Assembly (NCBI RefSeq): GCF_031180965.1
Contig: NZ_JAPSLH010000021.1
Span: 1 to 64,000, forward strand
From: Chelativorans sp.
GTDB taxonomy: Bacteria; Pseudomonadota; Alphaproteobacteria; Rhizobiales; Rhizobiaceae
Reading direction: 5' to 3'
Length of the DNA: 64,000 nt
This document shows positions 25,167 through 34,775 of this stretch, in pieces; position 1 is the stretch's first letter, and every line of letters starts with the position of its first letter. Made by a program: the position numbers and the translations under genes. The notes below the pieces were generated by a model that was not told where the DNA came from, did not search any database, and was given only the letters and a program-made list of their open reading frames with translations.

Positions 25167-27601
25167 GATGATGTCTCCAGATTATTGAGGTTAGGAATGA
25201 GGTCGGCAGCCCAATCGAGGCCGCGCTGACGCAACCAGGCCGCAAGGAAGTCTTCCCGTCCGTGGGCCGCAACGGTTTGCGCGATCGCAGCCTGATCGGT
25301 CTTTGAGGATGTTGCGCAGAGGGCGAGCGCCACATCCGACAGGCCAAGCTCGAACAGGCGATTGCCGCACCGCGACTGGCAGTAATAGTCGCGCTTGGGC
25401 ATGGCCCGGGCGAGGATCTCGATCTGGCGATCGTTCAACCCGAAGCGGCGATAGATCGCGGTGATCTGCGGCTCGATGGCCCGCTCGTTCGGCAGCAGGA
25501 TGCGGGTCTGGCAGCTCTCGATGATGGCGGGCGCGATGGCCGAGCCGTCGATGTCCGACAGCGACTGAGTGGCGAAGATGACGCTGGCGTTCTTCTTGCG
25601 CAGCGTTTTGAGCCATTCGCGGAGCTGCCCCGCGAACCCTTCGTCGTCGAGCGCGAGCCAGCCCTCATCGACGATCAGCAGCGTCGGCCGACCGTCGAGA
25701 CGGTCCTCGATGCGATGAAACAGATAGGCGAGCACCGCGGCCGCTGCGCCGGTGCCGATCAGTCCTTCGGTTTCGAACGCCTGGACCGAGGCTTGCCCAA
25801 GATGTTCGGCTTCGGCATCGAGCAACCGGCCATAGGGACCGCCGACGCAGTAGGGCCGCAGCGCCTGCTTGAGATCATTGGACTGCAGCAGGACCGACAG
25901 GCCCGTCAGCGTGCGTTCGCCAATCGGTGCTGAGGCGAGCGACGAGAGCGCCGACCAGAGATGCTCCTTCACCTCTGGTGTGATGGTGACACTTTCGCGC
26001 CCGAGGATCGCCGTCAGCCAGTCGGCCGCCCAGGCGCGCTCGGCCACATCGTCGATCCGCGCCAGCGGTTGCAGCGATACGCTTTCGTCCGCGCCATCAG
26101 TCAGGCCGCCGCCGAGATCGTGCCAGTCGCCGCGCATGGCAAGGGCCGCAGCGCGGATCGAGCCGCCAAAGTCGAAGGCGAAGACCTGAGATCGCCGGTA
26201 GCGCCGGAACTGCAGCGCCATCAGCGCCAGCAGCACCGACTTGCCAGCGCCGGTCGGGCCGACGATCAGCGTGTGGCCGACATCGCCGACATGGATGGAA
26301 AGCCGGAACGGGGTCGAGCCTTCGGTCTTGCCGAAGAGCAGTGGGGGCCCTGCCAGATGCTCATCCCGTTCCGGTCCCGCCCATACCGCCGAGAGCGGAA
26401 TCATGTGGGCGAGATTGAGTGTGTTGATCGGAGGTTGCCGGACATTGGCGTAGGCGTGCCCGGGCAGGCTGCCGAGCCAGGCGTCGACGGCGTTGATGGT
26501 CTCGGGCATGGCGGTGAAGTCGCGGCCCTGGATGACCTTCTCGACGAGTCGCAGCTTCTCGGCGGCGATCCGCGGATCCTCGTCCCAGACAGTGATCGTT
26601 GCCGTCACATAGGCTTGCCCAGCATAGTCGGCGCCCAGTTCCTGGAGCGCCATATCCGCGTCGGCGGCCTTGTTCGCGGCGTCGGTGTCGACCAGCACTG
26701 ACGCCTCGTTGGTCATCACCTCCTTGAGGATGGCCGCGATCGACTTGCGCTTGGCGAACCATTGCCGCCGGATCTTGGTCAGCAGCTTGGTGGCGTCGGT
26801 CTTGTCGAGCAGGACGGCCCGGGTCGACCAGCGATAGGGAAAGGCCAGACGATTGAGCTCGTCGAGGATGCCGGGCGTGGTCGCGGTCGGAAAGCCGACG
26901 ATGGTGAGGATGCGCAGATGCGTGTCGCCAAGGCGCGGCTCGAGCCCGCCGGTGAGCGGCTGATCGGCCAGCAGTGCATCGAGATAGACCGGCGTCTCGG
27001 GCACCCGGACGCGATGGCGTTTCGTCGAGACCGTCGAATGCAGGAAGGTCAGCGTCTCGGCGTCATCGAGCCAGGCGCATTCCGGCATGAAGGCGTCGAT
27101 AAGCTGGAGGATGCGATCGGTGCGATCGGTGAAGCCGCGCAGGACTTCGTGGGCATCGACGCCGGCGTGATCGCGTCCTTCGTAGAGCCAAGTTTCGGCG
27201 CGGGCGGCATCTTCGGCTGGGGGCAGATAGAGAAAGGTCAGGAAGTAGCTCGACTCGAAATGCGCGCCGGCTTCCTCGAAATCCGCTTTGCGTTCGGCGT
27301 CGACCAGCGCGGAGGCGCTGTCGGCGAAGATGCTGTCGGGGTAGGTCGCGGCGCCGTGCCGCTGTGCCTCGACGAAGATCGCCCAGCCCGAGCCGAGGCG
27401 GCGGAAGGCGTTATTGAGCCGTCCGGCGACCGCGATCAGCTCGGCAGGCACGGCGCTGTCGAGGTCGGGGCCCCGAAACCGGGCGGTGCGTTGCAGGCTG
27501 CCGTCCTTGTTGAGGACGACGCCTTTGCCGACCAGTGCGGCCCAGGGGAGGAAGTCGGCGAGCCGGGTGTTGCGGTTGCGATATTCGGCGAGGTTCATCA
27601 T
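25163..27601 (-). CDS. trbE: Conjugal transfer ATPase TrbE (VirB4 family)
   Basis: An 812-residue AAA+ ATPase that energises the mating channel. Walker A is GPTGAGKS (about residue 450) and Walker B is LLIVDEGWLAL (about 645). The N-terminal CagE/TrbE domain begins near LAEYRNRNTRLADFLPWAA. Length and motifs are normal with no disruption. It is cytoplasmic at the inner membrane. Confidence 0.95.
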   Translation of the reverse strand: MMNLAEYRNRNTRLADFLPWAALVGKGVVLNKDGSLQRTARFRGPDLDSAVPAELIAVAGRLNNAFRRLGSGWAIFVEAQRHGAATYPDSIFADSASALVDAERKADFEEAGAHFESSYFLTFLYLPPAEDAARAETWLYEGRDHAGVDAHEVLRGFTDRTDRILQLIDAFMPECAWLDDAETLTFLHSTVSTKRHRVRVPETPVYLDALLADQPLTGGLEPRLGDTHLRILTIVGFPTATTPGILDELNRLAFPYRWSTRAVLLDKTDATKLLTKIRRQWFAKRKSIAAILKEVMTNEASVLVDTDAANKAADADMALQELGADYAGQAYVTATITVWDEDPRIAAEKLRLVEKVIQGRDFTAMPETINAVDAWLGSLPGHAYANVRQPPINTLNLAHMIPLSAVWAGPERDEHLAGPPLLFGKTEGSTPFRLSIHVGDVGHTLIVGPTGAGKSVLLALMALQFRRYRRSQVFAFDFGGSIRAAALAMRGDWHDLGGGLTDGADESVSLQPLARIDDVAERAWAADWLTAILGRESVTITPEVKEHLWSALSSLASAPIGERTLTGLSVLLQSNDLKQALRPYCVGGPYGRLLDAEAEHLGQASVQAFETEGLIGTGAAAAVLAYLFHRIEDRLDGRPTLLIVDEGWLALDDEGFAGQLREWLKTLRKKNASVIFATQSLSDIDGSAIAPAIIESCQTRILLPNERAIEPQITAIYRRFGLNDRQIEILARAMPKRDYYCQSRCGNRLFELGLSDVALALCATSSKTDQAAIAQTVAAHGREDFLAAWLRQRGLDWAADLIPNLNNLETSS

Positions 27602-27613
27602 GGCCGCGTCCCA

Positions 27614-27895
27614 TTAAACCGACAGGTGGCCGGGGATGCGCAGATGCCGGCGCACCACATCGACGAACTGTGGATCGCGTTTGGCTGCCCAGACGGCAGC
27701 GAAGTGACCGATAGCCCAGAGGCCGAGGCCGACGAGCCAGAGGCGCAGGCCGAGACCGAGCGCCGCCGCCAGCGTCCCGTTCAGGATAGCGATCGAGCGT
27801 GGCGCGCCGCCGAGCAAGATATGCTCGGTGAGCGCCCGATGGACCGGCACGGAGAAGCCGGGAATCTCGGCTGCAGTGTCAGCCGACGTCGCCAT
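27614..27895 (-). CDS. trbD: Conjugal transfer protein TrbD (VirB3 family)
   Basis: A 93-residue inner-membrane protein. The N-terminal GFSVPVHRALTEHILLGGAPR is the VirB3/TrbD signature, followed by a hydrophobic hairpin (about residues 35-68). It shares one base with trbC and precedes trbE by 12 bp. Confidence 0.92.
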   Translation of the reverse strand: MATSADTAAEIPGFSVPVHRALTEHILLGGAPRSIAILNGTLAAALGLGLRLWLVGLGLWAIGHFAAVWAAKRDPQFVDVVRRHLRIPGHLSV

Positions 27896-28227
27896 CAGAC
27901 CAGCGCGCCGCCGCCGAATGAGAAGAACGACAGGAAGAAGCTCGACGCTGCGAAGGCGATCGACAGGCCGAAGACGATCTGGATGAGGCGTCGGAAGCCG
28001 CCGCTCGTGTCCCCGAAGGCGAGCGTCAGGCCGGTAACGATGATGATGATCACCGCGATGATCTTGGCGACCGGCCCTTCGATAGACTGCAGGATTTGCT
28101 GCAGCGGTTGCTCCCAGGGCATGGACGAACCGGAGGCGTGGGCGGCAGGCGCGAGCGCCAGGCTGAGGAAGGTGACCGAAGCCGCCGTCACGAGATGGCG
28201 GCGGATGCGCATGGCATGCTGGATCAT
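27895..28227 (-). CDS. trbC: Conjugal transfer pilin TrbC (VirB2 family)
   Basis: A 110-residue prepilin with a signal sequence ending in APAAHASG and two hydrophobic helices (IIAVIIIIVTGLTLAFG and IVFGLSIAFAASSFFLSFF). ATG 28227 is used; a longer frame exists upstream but runs through trbB. The overlap with the trbB stop is ATGA. The TraF-like peptidase at 35937 may mature this pilin, as in RP4 where TrbC is cyclised. Confidence 0.9.
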   Translation of the reverse strand: MIQHAMRIRRHLVTAASVTFLSLALAPAAHASGSSMPWEQPLQQILQSIEGPVAKIIAVIIIIVTGLTLAFGDTSGGFRRLIQIVFGLSIAFAASSFFLSFFSFGGGALV

Positions 28228-29207
28228 GACGGATCTCCTGCGGGGTGCTGGCTGGCGGGGATGACGCGGTAGTCGCCGTCGGCGCCGAGCCCTTCGACCC
28301 AGGCGAGCTCGGCGAGGCGGCGCGAGGTTCCGCGGCCCGAGAGCACGGCCACGAGATCGATGGTCTCGGCGATCAGGGCGCGTGGAACGGTGACGACGGC
28401 TTCCTGGATGAGCTGCTCGAGGCGCCGCAGTGCGCCGGTGGCGGTGCCGGCGTGGATGGTGCCGATGCCGCCGGGATGCCCTGTGCCCCATGCTTTGAGG
28501 AGGTCGAGCGCCTCGGCGCCACGCACCTCTCCGATCGGAATGCGATCGGGGCGCAGGCGCAGCGAGGACCGCACGAGATCGGACAGCGAGGCAACGCCGT
28601 CCTTGGTGCGCATGGCGACGAGGTTCGGCGCTGCGCATTGCAGCTCGCGAGTGTCCTCGATCAGCACCACACGGTCGGAGGTCTTCGACACTTCAGCGAG
28701 CAGCGCGTTGGTGAGCGTGGTCTTGCCGGTGGACGTCCCGCCGGCAACGAGGATGTTACGCCGCCCGGCGACGGCAACGCGCAGCGCCTCCGCTTGGCCC
28801 TCGAGCATGATGCCGGCCGCGACATAGTCGTCGAGGGTGAAGACGGCGACGGCGGGCTTTCGGATCGCGAAGGCCGGCGCGGCGACGACCGGCGGGAGCA
28901 GGCCCTCGAACCGCTCTCCCGTTTCCGGTAACTCGGCCGAAACTCGTGGGGCGCGGGGATGAACCTCCGCGCCGACATGGTGCGCGACGAGACGAACGAT
29001 GCGTTCCCCATCGGCCGGCGACAGCCGCTCACCCGTGTCAGCCAAGCCCTCGGAAAGCCGGTCGATCCAGAGCCGCCCATCGGGGTTGAGCATCACCTCG
29101 ACGACAACTGGGTCTTCCAGAAACTGCGCAATCGCCGGTCCCAGGGCGGTGCGCAGCATGCGCGCACCGCGAACGATCGCCTCCGATTTCTGGTGAGTTG
29201 CCGCCAC
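28224..29207 (-). CDS. trbB: P-type conjugal transfer ATPase TrbB (VirB11 family)
   Basis: A 327-residue hexameric traffic ATPase. Walker A is GGTSTGKTT (about residues 165-173), followed by the Asp box [12 protein letters not shown] and the His box [14 protein letters not shown]. It is the first gene of the trb operon; the next gene upstream is on the opposite strand, so its promoter should lie in 29208-29640. Confidence 0.94.
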   Translation of the reverse strand: MAATHQKSEAIVRGARMLRTALGPAIAQFLEDPVVVEVMLNPDGRLWIDRLSEGLADTGERLSPADGERIVRLVAHHVGAEVHPRAPRVSAELPETGERFEGLLPPVVAAPAFAIRKPAVAVFTLDDYVAAGIMLEGQAEALRVAVAGRRNILVAGGTSTGKTTLTNALLAEVSKTSDRVVLIEDTRELQCAAPNLVAMRTKDGVASLSDLVRSSLRLRPDRIPIGEVRGAEALDLLKAWGTGHPGGIGTIHAGTATGALRRLEQLIQEAVVTVPRALIAETIDLVAVLSGRGTSRRLAELAWVEGLGADGDYRVIPASQHPAGDPS

Positions 29208-29640
29208 GTCGTCCCCGTTCTCGTGCGGGCCCGCGATGCGCGGCCCTGGATCGGGGTTGAGTAGAAGAGGCAGAATTCAGGGCAGATCAACAACCGAAAT
29301 GTGGTCGTCGTACTGTGGCGGACAAAGACAGGGAAACGGCGGAAGTGAGTAGCGGTCGATGTTCGGGAATGATGAGGTCAACCAGTCCATATATTTGAGT
29401 TGGCGGCGGCGAGGATCTTTCGGCCACGGACTCCTGCGTGGCCGAATTCGGCCTATCGGCCGCTAGTGCACCGATCGCGACGGTGTGGGACTACCGAGTG
29501 CTTCAGAAACATGCATTCTTCGCTTACTGAACTAGCTCCGGTCCACGCAGATGTGACGCGGCCCACCACTGGCCTTTGCTTGTCGGCAGGATGCTCCCTC
29601 AAGGCCGTGCGGCACCCATATGACCACGCAAGAGGAACAA
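29208..29640. other. Intergenic region with no recognised gene
   Basis: 433 bp between the divergent starts of trbB and the nucleotidyltransferase-fold gene. It should contain both promoters. I see no convincing -35/-10 pair, repeat or small gene. The base composition is mixed and less GC-rich near the right side. Confidence 0.4.
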
Positions 29641-30243
29641 ATGCCTGACGCTTTGGAAATCCAACACACACTTCAGTCCGAATCTGACGTCCTGGTGCGA
29701 GATCTTCATTTGGATGAAATGCTGTCCAGCTTGGGAAAAGTAACCCGTGTCGGAAGTTCCGCTATGGGGTTGATGGTACGGCGCGACATCGACATTACGG
29801 TCACATGTTCCAAAATTGATGCCCCAACGACCGACGCTTTTGCGCTTGTTGGCGCGCGCCTCATGTCGATGACAGAGCAGGTCATGGAAGTGCGCTACCG
29901 AAACGACACTGGGACGTGGAATGCTGACCCGGAAAAATATCCAGACGGTCTGTATCTGTGGCTTTCCGTTCGAGGGAAGGATCGAGCGATGTGGACAATC
30001 GATATCTGGCTGGTGGATGAACCTGAAAGGCAGCCAGATCTCACCCATCTCAAGACCTTATTGCCGCGGCTGACTGAGGAGAACCGGCGCATAATACTGG
30101 CGATCAAAAGCGCGTTGAATTCCGGACAGCAAAACAAAAACAGAGTTCCAAGTGCTCTCGTCTATGAAGCGGTTGTAGACTACGCTGTTCTTAATGTTGC
30201 GCAGTTCGAAGGCTGGCTGAAAGAGCGAAGCGGCGTCAATTGA
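29641..30243 (+). CDS. Nucleotidyltransferase-fold protein, unknown function
   Basis: A 200-residue protein with a minimal nucleotidyltransferase signature. GSSAMGLMVRRDIDITV fits hG[GS]-x9-DhDh with two metal-binding aspartates, and the third acidic residue is in MWTIDIWLVD. ATG 29641 follows AGAGGA by four bases; an in-frame ATG at 29620 is weaker. Members of this superfamily include aminoglycoside nucleotidyltransferases and MNT antitoxins; no substrate can be assigned. It is the only rightward gene inside the transfer region and looks like inserted cargo. Confidence 0.6.
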   Translation: MPDALEIQHTLQSESDVLVRDLHLDEMLSSLGKVTRVGSSAMGLMVRRDIDITVTCSKIDAPTTDAFALVGARLMSMTEQVMEVRYRNDTGTWNADPEKYPDGLYLWLSVRGKDRAMWTIDIWLVDEPERQPDLTHLKTLLPRLTEENRRIILAIKSALNSGQQNKNRVPSALVYEAVVDYAVLNVAQFEGWLKERSGVN

Positions 30244-30336
30244 AGCCGGATTGCGGTGAGGATCGGGTCGGCCACTCAGCGGAACACCCAGAGGCGCATT
30301 GTAGGGCATAGCCGCCCCGGTTCCGGTCTGCTCGCG

Positions 30337-30771
30337 CTAGTCAGCGTCGCGCGCGGGATCGACGTCCTCGGAAATCTCCTGACGCAGCTTCGGCCCGTTA
30401 GCGAGCCGGCGGCCGAGCGCGGCCACGAATGCATTGTAACGCTCTGCTGCTTTGGCGCGCGCGGCCTGAGCTGCCGGCTCCGGGAGGGCCGGCGTCGTCT
30501 GAAGCCAGAAGCGAACGAAGATCGCCAGCGTCTCGACGGCAATACCCAGGTCGCGTTCCATGCGCGTCATCCGTCGGTCGAGTTGATCGAGCCGTTTGGT
30601 AATCGCCGCCTCCTGGCGTTCGGCCGCGTCAGGTGACAGGAAAGATGCAATCCCGGCTTCGGCGACCAGAGACAGGGAGTGCCCGCGCCGGACTGCATGG
30701 GCCGAAAGAGCCTTCATGACCTCAGGCTCAAGATACACGGACAGCCGTTGTTTCTTCGGTGATTTCGTCAT
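30337..30771 (-). CDS. CopG/ribbon-helix-helix protein of the mobilisation region
   Basis: A 144-residue protein. Its N-terminus (KKQRLSVYLEPEVMKALSAHA) has the beta-strand plus helix pattern of RHH DNA-binding proteins; a coiled-coil-like middle (QEAAITKRLDQLDRRMTRME) and an Arg/Ala-rich C-terminus follow. ATG 30771 is chosen because upstream codons overlap traG. Located 10 bp after traG, it matches the CopG-like gene that follows traG in related ICEs and may regulate transfer genes or assist the relaxosome. Confidence 0.8.
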   Translation of the reverse strand: MTKSPKKQRLSVYLEPEVMKALSAHAVRRGHSLSLVAEAGIASFLSPDAAERQEAAITKRLDQLDRRMTRMERDLGIAVETLAIFVRFWLQTTPALPEPAAQAARAKAAERYNAFVAALGRRLANGPKLRQEISEDVDPARDAD

Positions 30772-30781
30772 GGCGCGGGTC

Positions 30782-32767
30782 CTACAACTCAATTCCGTCG
30801 CCGGAATCGAGCGAAGCCTGGCGTGCGACCTGCCGCATGGCATCGCGCATGCGGCGGCTGCGAGCGACGTCGTCGTCGATGTCGTCGGCCGGGTCGATCT
30901 CGAACTCGTTCTCGATCGGCACTTTCTTCTCGATCGGTTGCAAGCGGTTCAGTTCAGGTTGGTGGCGGCGCTCGGATTCCGTGGTGTCCTCGTCATTGCG
31001 GCTGGCTGCCTTCGCCGCGGCCAGGATCTCCGGCGCCGGCGGCACGGCCAGTTTGCTCCAGTCGTCGGTCGATGCCGTCGTGGATCTGACGTGCGCTGGC
31101 GGCGGCAGGATTCGCTCCTGAAACCGCCGGTCCTCATAGTAGCGCGCTTTCTTCGCCCGGATCGGCGGCGTACCTGCCACCATGACGATCTCATCGGCCG
31201 GCGGGAGCTGCATGATCTCGCCGGGCGTGAGCAACTGGCGGGCGGTCTCGGATCGCGACACCATCATGTGGCCGAGCCAGGGGGACAAGCGGTGACCAGC
31301 GTAGTTCTTCATCGCCCGCATCTCGGTTGCGGTCCCAAGCGCATCCGAGACTCGCTTGGCCGTCCGTTCGTCGTTCGTGGCGAAGCTCACCCGGACGTGG
31401 CAGTTGTCGAGGATCGAGTTATTGGGCCCGTAGGCCTTCTCGATCTGATTGAGCGATTGTGCGATCAGAAAGCTCTTGAGGCCATAGCCCGCCATGAAGG
31501 CCAGGGCGGACTCGAAGAAGTCGAGGCGGCCGAGCGCCGGGAACTCGTCAAGCAGGAGCAGCAGTCGGTGCCGCCCACCCTTTGCCTGCAGGTCCTCGGT
31601 TAGGCGCCGCCCGATCTGGTTGAGGATCAGGCGGATCAGCGGCTTGGTGCGGTTGATGTCGGAGGGCGGCACGACGAGGTAGAGCGTCGTCGGAGGCCTG
31701 CTGCCGACGATGTCGGTGATGCGCCAATCACAGTGTCGGGTCACCTCCGCGACGACCGGATCGCGGTAGAGACCGAGGAATGACATCGCGGTCGAGAGCA
31801 CGCCCGACCGCTCATTGTCCGACTTGTTCAGGAGCTCGCGCGCGGCGCTGGCGATGACAGGGTGCGGACCGGCCTCGCCCAGATGGGCCGTTTTCATCAT
31901 CGCGGCTAGCGTTGACCCGATTGGTCGTTTCGGATCGGACAGAAAAGCGGCGACTCCGGCGAGCGTCTTGTCGGCCTCGGCGTAGAGGACATGGAGGATC
32001 GCGCCGACCAGGAGCGCGTGACTGGTTTTCTCCCAGTGGTTCCGCTTCTCGAGGCTGCCTTCCGGATCGACCAGGATGTCGGCGATATTTTGTACGTCGC
32101 GGACCTCCCATTCCCCTTTGCGGACCTCCAGCAGCGGATTGTATGCGGCCGACTTCGGATTGGTCGGATCGAACAGCAGCACGCGCCCGTGCCGGGAGCG
32201 GAAGCCCGCCGTCAGCGTCCAGTTCTCGCCTTTGATGTCATGGACGATTGCCGAGCCCGGCCAGGTCAGGAGCGAGGGCACGACCAGGCCGACACCCTTT
32301 CCCGAGCGTGTCGGTGCGAAGCAGAGCACATGCTCGGGTCCGTCATGGCGCAGATACTCGCGATCGAGCTTGCCGAGCACGACGCCATCGGGACCGAGTA
32401 GACCGGCCGCACGAACTTCATCGACCTGCGCCCAGCGGGCCGAACCATAGGTCGCGACATTTTTCGCCTCCCGCGCCCGCCAAACCGACATGCCGATGGC
32501 GACAGCGATGGAGATGAAACCGCCGGACGCTGCGATCAACGCGCCCTCGACGAAGATCGGCGGCGCGTAGGCGTCGTAGAAGTACCACCACCAGAAGAAG
32601 GCGGGCGGGTAGTAGATTGGCCAACCGGCAATTTCGAACCACGCAGACCCGAGCTGGGCCTGGAAGCCGAGCCGCCACGCGGTCCATTGCGTCGCCGCCC
32701 AGGTCGTGAGCAGCACGATCGTGAAGACGGTGAGGATCTGGCCCCAGAGGATTTTCGTCGCGGACAT
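30782..32767 (-). CDS. traG: Type IV coupling protein TraG (VirD4 family)
   Basis: A 661-residue DNA-pumping ATPase that connects the relaxosome to the mating channel. N-terminal membrane helices occupy roughly residues 5-110. Walker A is APTRSGKGVGLVVP and Walker B is LLLLLDEFPALGRL. The C-terminus is acidic (DPADDIDDD). Length is typical of TraG in Tn4371-like elements. Confidence 0.94.
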   Translation of the reverse strand: MSATKILWGQILTVFTIVLLTTWAATQWTAWRLGFQAQLGSAWFEIAGWPIYYPPAFFWWWYFYDAYAPPIFVEGALIAASGGFISIAVAIGMSVWRAREAKNVATYGSARWAQVDEVRAAGLLGPDGVVLGKLDREYLRHDGPEHVLCFAPTRSGKGVGLVVPSLLTWPGSAIVHDIKGENWTLTAGFRSRHGRVLLFDPTNPKSAAYNPLLEVRKGEWEVRDVQNIADILVDPEGSLEKRNHWEKTSHALLVGAILHVLYAEADKTLAGVAAFLSDPKRPIGSTLAAMMKTAHLGEAGPHPVIASAARELLNKSDNERSGVLSTAMSFLGLYRDPVVAEVTRHCDWRITDIVGSRPPTTLYLVVPPSDINRTKPLIRLILNQIGRRLTEDLQAKGGRHRLLLLLDEFPALGRLDFFESALAFMAGYGLKSFLIAQSLNQIEKAYGPNNSILDNCHVRVSFATNDERTAKRVSDALGTATEMRAMKNYAGHRLSPWLGHMMVSRSETARQLLTPGEIMQLPPADEIVMVAGTPPIRAKKARYYEDRRFQERILPPPAHVRSTTASTDDWSKLAVPPAPEILAAAKAASRNDEDTTESERRHQPELNRLQPIEKKVPIENEFEIDPADDIDDDVARSRRMRDAMRQVARQASLDSGDGIEL

Positions 32768-32791
32768 GGCGCGGCTCCTTTCTGATTGCGG

Positions 32792-34531
32792 CTACAGGCC
32801 GAGACCGCGCTTGCGGCCGAAATTCCAATCGACGCCGCCGTCGCTGCGGGCGACGCCGGAGACATGCTGGCCGAGATGGCGGTCGAGGGAAGGCGACCAA
32901 GGCACGAGCTGAAAGCCGAGACCGTCGTCGATCATGGCGAAGCGGCCGGAGGCGAGCGCGATCCGCTGCCGGTAGGCGCCGGCGACATATTCCCCGGCCC
33001 CGGCCTTGGCGAACGGGCGGCCTGTTTCGGCCGCGAGCTTCTCGCCGATCGCTTCGATTTCGCGCTGACGCAGCATGTCGATGAGGTTGCGGGAGAAGAT
33101 GACGTTGCGGCCGTGGCGTTCGGCCAGGCGCTGCTCGATCAGATGTTCCGCCCGGCGGTCCATCGCCTCGCGCACCTCGGCGCCGAAGCCGCCGCCGCCA
33201 AGCGCCACAGGTTCGCGGGCGATTGCCTGCCGGTCGAGCCAGGTCGCGCCGATTGCGATGACCTGGGCAGCGATGTCGAGATCCGAGCGGACAGCAAGCG
33301 CCACGCGCCGCTGCCCCCGCGCATCGTCGAACCTGCGCAGCTCGACGATCGAGCCCGGCGCGCTGTCGCCGGCGGCCTCGAGGTCGGGCAGCTTGATGTG
33401 GTGGGTGCGGCCGTCGACCCCGTCGACGACGGCGTAGGCGGTGCCCTTGAGTTCGTCGTCGAGGCCTCGCGCCACGAGCCGGCCGACAATGGGGTCGTTC
33501 AGGCTCTCGCCGGCGAGCACATAGCTTGGTGCGCCGCGCTCGATGCCGCGGTCGGTCAGCGCGCGGTGCATGCGCTTGATGATGTCGCCGCGCTCGCCGA
33601 GCTCGCGCAACGTCGCCTCAGCCTTCTCCGAAATCGTCCATTGACCGGGACCGGTCTCGTCGGCGAGGCCGAGCCCTTCGAGCTTGCGAAGTCGCCCGAC
33701 CTTCAGTGCGTGAAATTCATCGGGCTGCCGGTCCGGATGCGGGGCGAGGTCGACGACACCGGTCCTGTAGGCGTCGCGCGCGAGCTGACGATCGAGATTG
33801 GTCCAGCGCTCGGACTCGACCTGGCGCTCGATGGTCCGGCGGATTTGGTGATCGGTGCGCGGTCCCAACTCCTGCGTGATGAGATCCCGCGCCCGGTCAC
33901 GCATGCCCTCCTTGATGTAGTCCCGCGCGATCACGAGGTTCTCGCCGTCGTCGCGGACGCCGCGCACGATCAGATGCACATGCGGATGCTCTGTGTTCCA
34001 ATGATCGACGGCGACCCAGTCGAGCCTCGTGCCGAGATCCTTCTCCATCTGCCCGACCAGCTCGCGGGTGAAGCTCTTGAGGTCCGGCATCTCCACCGCG
34101 TCGTCGGGCGACACGATGAAACGGAAATGATGCCGGTCGTCCTCGCACCGCTCCGCGAACGTTTTGGGATCGGCGTCATCCCCGCCGGGACCGAACAGCC
34201 GGGCCTTCTCTCCATCCCGGGTCACGCCCTCGCGGCGCAGATAGGTGAGGTGGGTGCCGAGCGGCGCATTGCGTCCACCCTGCCGCACGACGCGGGCCTT
34301 GACGACCGCGCCACGCGAGCGGGCCGTCAACAGCCGGTTGGCCTGCACCGCCGCACGCTGGCCGCGACCAAAGCGCGAGCGGTTGCCGGGGCCGATCCTT
34401 CCTCGCCGGGACACCGCGCCGCCGGCCTTCTGCGCGGCAGCAAGCGCCTGCGCGATGAAGGGCCTGACTTGCTGGGCGCGGGTCGAGCGGATGCGCCCTG
34501 GCCGGATGCGGAAATCGTCCTCGGCGCTCAT
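32792..34531 (-). CDS. Relaxase, VirD2/MobP-like with DUF3363 domain
   Basis: A 579-residue relaxase that nicks oriT and pilots the strand. The histidine motif is HWNTEHPHVHLIVRG and a candidate catalytic tyrosine is in THLTYLRREGV. The C-terminal half is the DUF3363 region conserved in rhizobial relaxases. ATG 34531 (MSAEDDFRI) is used; an in-frame start six codons upstream is possible. A candidate oriT lies 114-173 bp upstream of this start. Confidence 0.9.
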   Translation of the reverse strand: MSAEDDFRIRPGRIRSTRAQQVRPFIAQALAAAQKAGGAVSRRGRIGPGNRSRFGRGQRAAVQANRLLTARSRGAVVKARVVRQGGRNAPLGTHLTYLRREGVTRDGEKARLFGPGGDDADPKTFAERCEDDRHHFRFIVSPDDAVEMPDLKSFTRELVGQMEKDLGTRLDWVAVDHWNTEHPHVHLIVRGVRDDGENLVIARDYIKEGMRDRARDLITQELGPRTDHQIRRTIERQVESERWTNLDRQLARDAYRTGVVDLAPHPDRQPDEFHALKVGRLRKLEGLGLADETGPGQWTISEKAEATLRELGERGDIIKRMHRALTDRGIERGAPSYVLAGESLNDPIVGRLVARGLDDELKGTAYAVVDGVDGRTHHIKLPDLEAAGDSAPGSIVELRRFDDARGQRRVALAVRSDLDIAAQVIAIGATWLDRQAIAREPVALGGGGFGAEVREAMDRRAEHLIEQRLAERHGRNVIFSRNLIDMLRQREIEAIGEKLAAETGRPFAKAGAGEYVAGAYRQRIALASGRFAMIDDGLGFQLVPWSPSLDRHLGQHVSGVARSDGGVDWNFGRKRGLGL

Positions 34532-34644
34532 GGGCGTGGCTCCGCACATCGCGTAACGCCGAGGAGATTGTTGGGAAAACGCCGCGCGCGCAGGCTGCGC
34601 CGATCAGGCGCACCTCGCGCAAACGCGCCATAACCCCTTGAAAA

Positions 34645-34704
34645 ACCACAACCGCCCAAAGCCGCACATCGCGGCCCTTTATCCTGCCATCGTGCGGTTG
34701 TGGT
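34645..34704. other. Candidate origin of transfer (oriT)
   Basis: Perfect 11 bp inverted repeat ACCACAACCGC/GCGGTTGTGGT (34645-34655 and 34694-34704). Inside it are a 5 bp stem GCCGC/GCGGC (34661-34665, 34671-34675) and then TATCCTGC at 34680-34687, matching the YATCCTG|C nick core of IncP/VirD2-type relaxases. It sits in the only sizeable gap of the region, immediately upstream of the relaxase gene. Nicking is predicted between 34686 and 34687. Confidence 0.72.
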
Positions 34705-34775
34705 GACTGCTCTTCCCGCTTCTGACGCCAATTCCACGCCAGAGCCCGACAATACCGCAGAGAGTGCGAAGTCGA

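Noticed and set aside
26762-28264. 500-codon rightward open frame
   Set aside because: Antisense to trbE, trbD and trbC, all of which are clearly real.
32786-34633. 615-codon rightward open frame
   Set aside because: Antisense to the relaxase; composition is that of a shadow frame with no domain.
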